From Methylomicrobium lacus LW14 (GTDB lineage Bacteria; Pseudomonadota; Gammaproteobacteria; Methylococcales; Methylomonadaceae): DNA of 64,000 nt. Location of the stretch: NCBI RefSeq assembly GCF_000527095.1, contig NZ_AZUN01000001.1, positions 3,671,501-3,735,500 of the forward strand. The letters run 5' to 3'. The position numbers and the translations under genes were made by a program. The notes under the pieces were generated by a model. It was not told where the DNA came from. It did not search any database and was given only the letters and a program-made list of their open reading frames with translations. This document shows positions 62,651-64,000 of this stretch, piece after piece; the stretch's first letter is position 1; the number at the start of each line of letters is the position of its first letter.

Positions 62651-63957
62651 CAAATGGCTCTCCGCATGCTAACAAGAATTTGGAAAGGCATTGACGTCAA
62701 CGAAGCCGCTGGCTCGGTGATGCTAGCGTTGCTGTCTCCCACAATAAAACCCAAGGTCTCGATTTTAGCGCTCTCGACAATGGCAGGATTCTTCTCGGAC
62801 AACAGATTACAAAATCCCTGTAAGAATTTGAGCGTTGCAGAGTAAACTTTTCCTGATTGGAAAACCGGGGTCACCGTGCCGAACATCGTCATAACGGAAC
62901 CCCCCCGATCATCAGCCCTGACAATCGATATTTTTTCAAGATTAATCCTTTCGCCAAGCCCGGCATTTGCGATAACCTGAAAGCCATCCTGCAAACTGGG
63001 CGCTCCGCTGATAGAGTCCGCCACGGTCAACGCCGTTCTCAAAAAAGCCTCGTTACCCAACAGGACCTCGCGCGACGTATCGATCTTGGCAACCAAAGCT
63101 CGACGCTCTTCCTCAACCCTAAAAAATGCGTCTTGATTAGCCACCCCGGAACGATAGAGCCCGCCGGCAAACCACAAACTTCCAATTGCCACGCCAATTG
63201 CGCAAGTATAAAAAAATGCACCAATTCGTCTATCCCTAGAGGAGCGCCGCATTTCCTCCGTCGCAAAATTGGGCGAAGACCGGATGATTTTCGGGTGGCA
63301 AAAAATTACCTCAGGAAATTCACTAACGACCGGTCTATCGATCATGAATTTAGCCCCGATTTCCAACCAAGATGAGGCCTGCGCGCCATTCCACTCACAG
63401 TCGATGGTAATGATGCCTTTTCCTCCCCAGCGTCGCCCTAACCAGGATTGAATTACCCTACCAATTTCCACAAGATCAGCACCAGCGCAATCATGATACC
63501 CGACAATAACTCCGTGATAATCAATGACGACAAGATGCCGCGAACCGTGAAGTTCGAACAAGACAATTTGATCTGTCCACCCCATCAATTCGGCTATATT
63601 TTCGACGCCCATTACCCACCACTTCATATCTTCGCTGCTGAAGTCTCGTGAACTATCCATTTTCGCGAAGCACCAAACTGCGCTATTATTCTCAGATAAG
63701 GATCCAATCATTATTGAAATAGCTAAGTCGCTCGATCCCGAAAATTCCTTGATTTTGCGACGTAGCATCATATTTCCAGATTTTCCCTTTACCATTGGCA
63801 AAGTTTGAACTGAAATTTCACCTCCAACGCCAAATACAACAGGACCATCAATAACACCTTGCCCATCAAACCTTTCGTAAAACCTCAAGTTACCAAATAA
63901 ATCCCACTTACTAACCCTTACCTCTCCATCTTTGCCAACAAAATAAATTTTATTCAC
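62650..63957 (-). CDS. PilM-PilN/GspL-like fusion protein
   Basis: From GTG 63957 (CGGAG seven bases upstream) the protein has 435 residues; the open frame extends to a TTG at 63996. The N-terminal 260 residues look like an actin-fold cytoplasmic domain (KIYFVGKDGEVRVSKWDL, RHLVVIDYHGVIVGYHD). A membrane segment follows (about 265-285, AFFYTCAIGVAIGSLWFAGG), then a PilN-like periplasmic part. PilM and PilN are separate in most type IVa systems and fused in GspL-like ones. The operon continues beyond the right edge. Confidence 0.6.
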   Translation of the reverse strand: MNKIYFVGKDGEVRVSKWDLFGNLRFYERFDGQGVIDGPVVFGVGGEISVQTLPMVKGKSGNMMLRRKIKEFSGSSDLAISIMIGSLSENNSAVWCFAKMDSSRDFSSEDMKWWVMGVENIAELMGWTDQIVLFELHGSRHLVVIDYHGVIVGYHDCAGADLVEIGRVIQSWLGRRWGGKGIITIDCEWNGAQASSWLEIGAKFMIDRPVVSEFPEVIFCHPKIIRSSPNFATEEMRRSSRDRRIGAFFYTCAIGVAIGSLWFAGGLYRSGVANQDAFFRVEEERRALVAKIDTSREVLLGNEAFLRTALTVADSISGAPSLQDGFQVIANAGLGERINLEKISIVRADDRGGSVMTMFGTVTPVFQSGKVYSATLKFLQGFCNLLSEKNPAIVESAKIETLGFIVGDSNASITEPAASLTSMPFQILVSMRRAI

Positions 63958-64000
63958 AGCACTACTCCGTAAAAAATTGTTATGACGTAATATCAATGAC

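Overview
The window appears to come from the chromosome of a gammaproteobacterial methylotroph, probably a methanotroph of the Methylococcales. The main evidence is a gene pair (9026-10296) encoding a 4-HFC-P (furan) synthase of methanofuran biosynthesis (MfnB) and a DUF447 protein. Both families are typical of organisms with tetrahydromethanopterin/methanofuran-linked C1 oxidation. The genus cannot be fixed from the sequence alone.

Region 1, about 1-17,800, is ordinary chromosome: a nuclease C-terminus, ybdD-cstA, a YajR-type MFS transporter, purEK, tRNA-Arg(CCT), an HDOD-GAF-GGDEF protein, mfnB-DUF447, miaA, a PAS/PhnD-like sensor pair, an NlpC/P60 lipoprotein, a NYN/PIN-like protein, a secreted repeat protein, a dienelactone hydrolase and a low-Mr phosphatase.

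Region 2, about 17,800-64,000, is an accessory island or integrated mobilizable element still open at the right edge. It contains two almost identical 2406-bp IS66-family insertions (19069-21474 and 53328-55733), in the same orientation, each with a perfect 8-bp target duplication. One splits a CoiA-like gene and the other splits the second copy of a tandemly duplicated lipoprotein gene. Between them lie a cluster of unknown genes (OST-HTH/LOTUS protein, CoiA-like protein, DUF6794-like protein), an XRE-ImmA gene with an unknown partner, an ATPase with DUF4143, and a complete type I restriction system (hsdM, two small genes, hsdS, hsdR). Then comes a gene-poor, palindrome-rich region (37.9-42.0 kb) with about 14 copies of a TGTATCT-N3-AGATACA palindrome, four copies of a GTGTCACAT/ATGTGACAC palindrome and a pair of perfect inverted DnaA boxes. 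A second, membrane-domain-less coupling-protein gene lies inside that region. A 1265-residue protein of unknown type with a C-terminal PD-(D/E)XK-like nuclease motif follows, then a trwA-trwB-trwC-like MobF mobilization operon.

Right of the second IS66 copy are a YD-repeat-like lipoprotein, a PIN/XRE-ImmA pair with a probably leaderless promoter, phage O/P-like replication genes, a hicBA toxin-antitoxin pair and the start of a pilus or type II secretion-like operon (PilM/PilN-like fusion and PilO-like gene). No integrase and no mating-pair-formation genes are in view, so the element looks mobilizable rather than self-transmissible from what can be seen.

The strongest candidates for something undescribed are the palindrome array with DnaA boxes, the paralogous soluble coupling protein embedded in it, and the neighbouring 1265-aa nuclease-like protein. 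These three are adjacent and sit between a restriction system and a relaxase operon.
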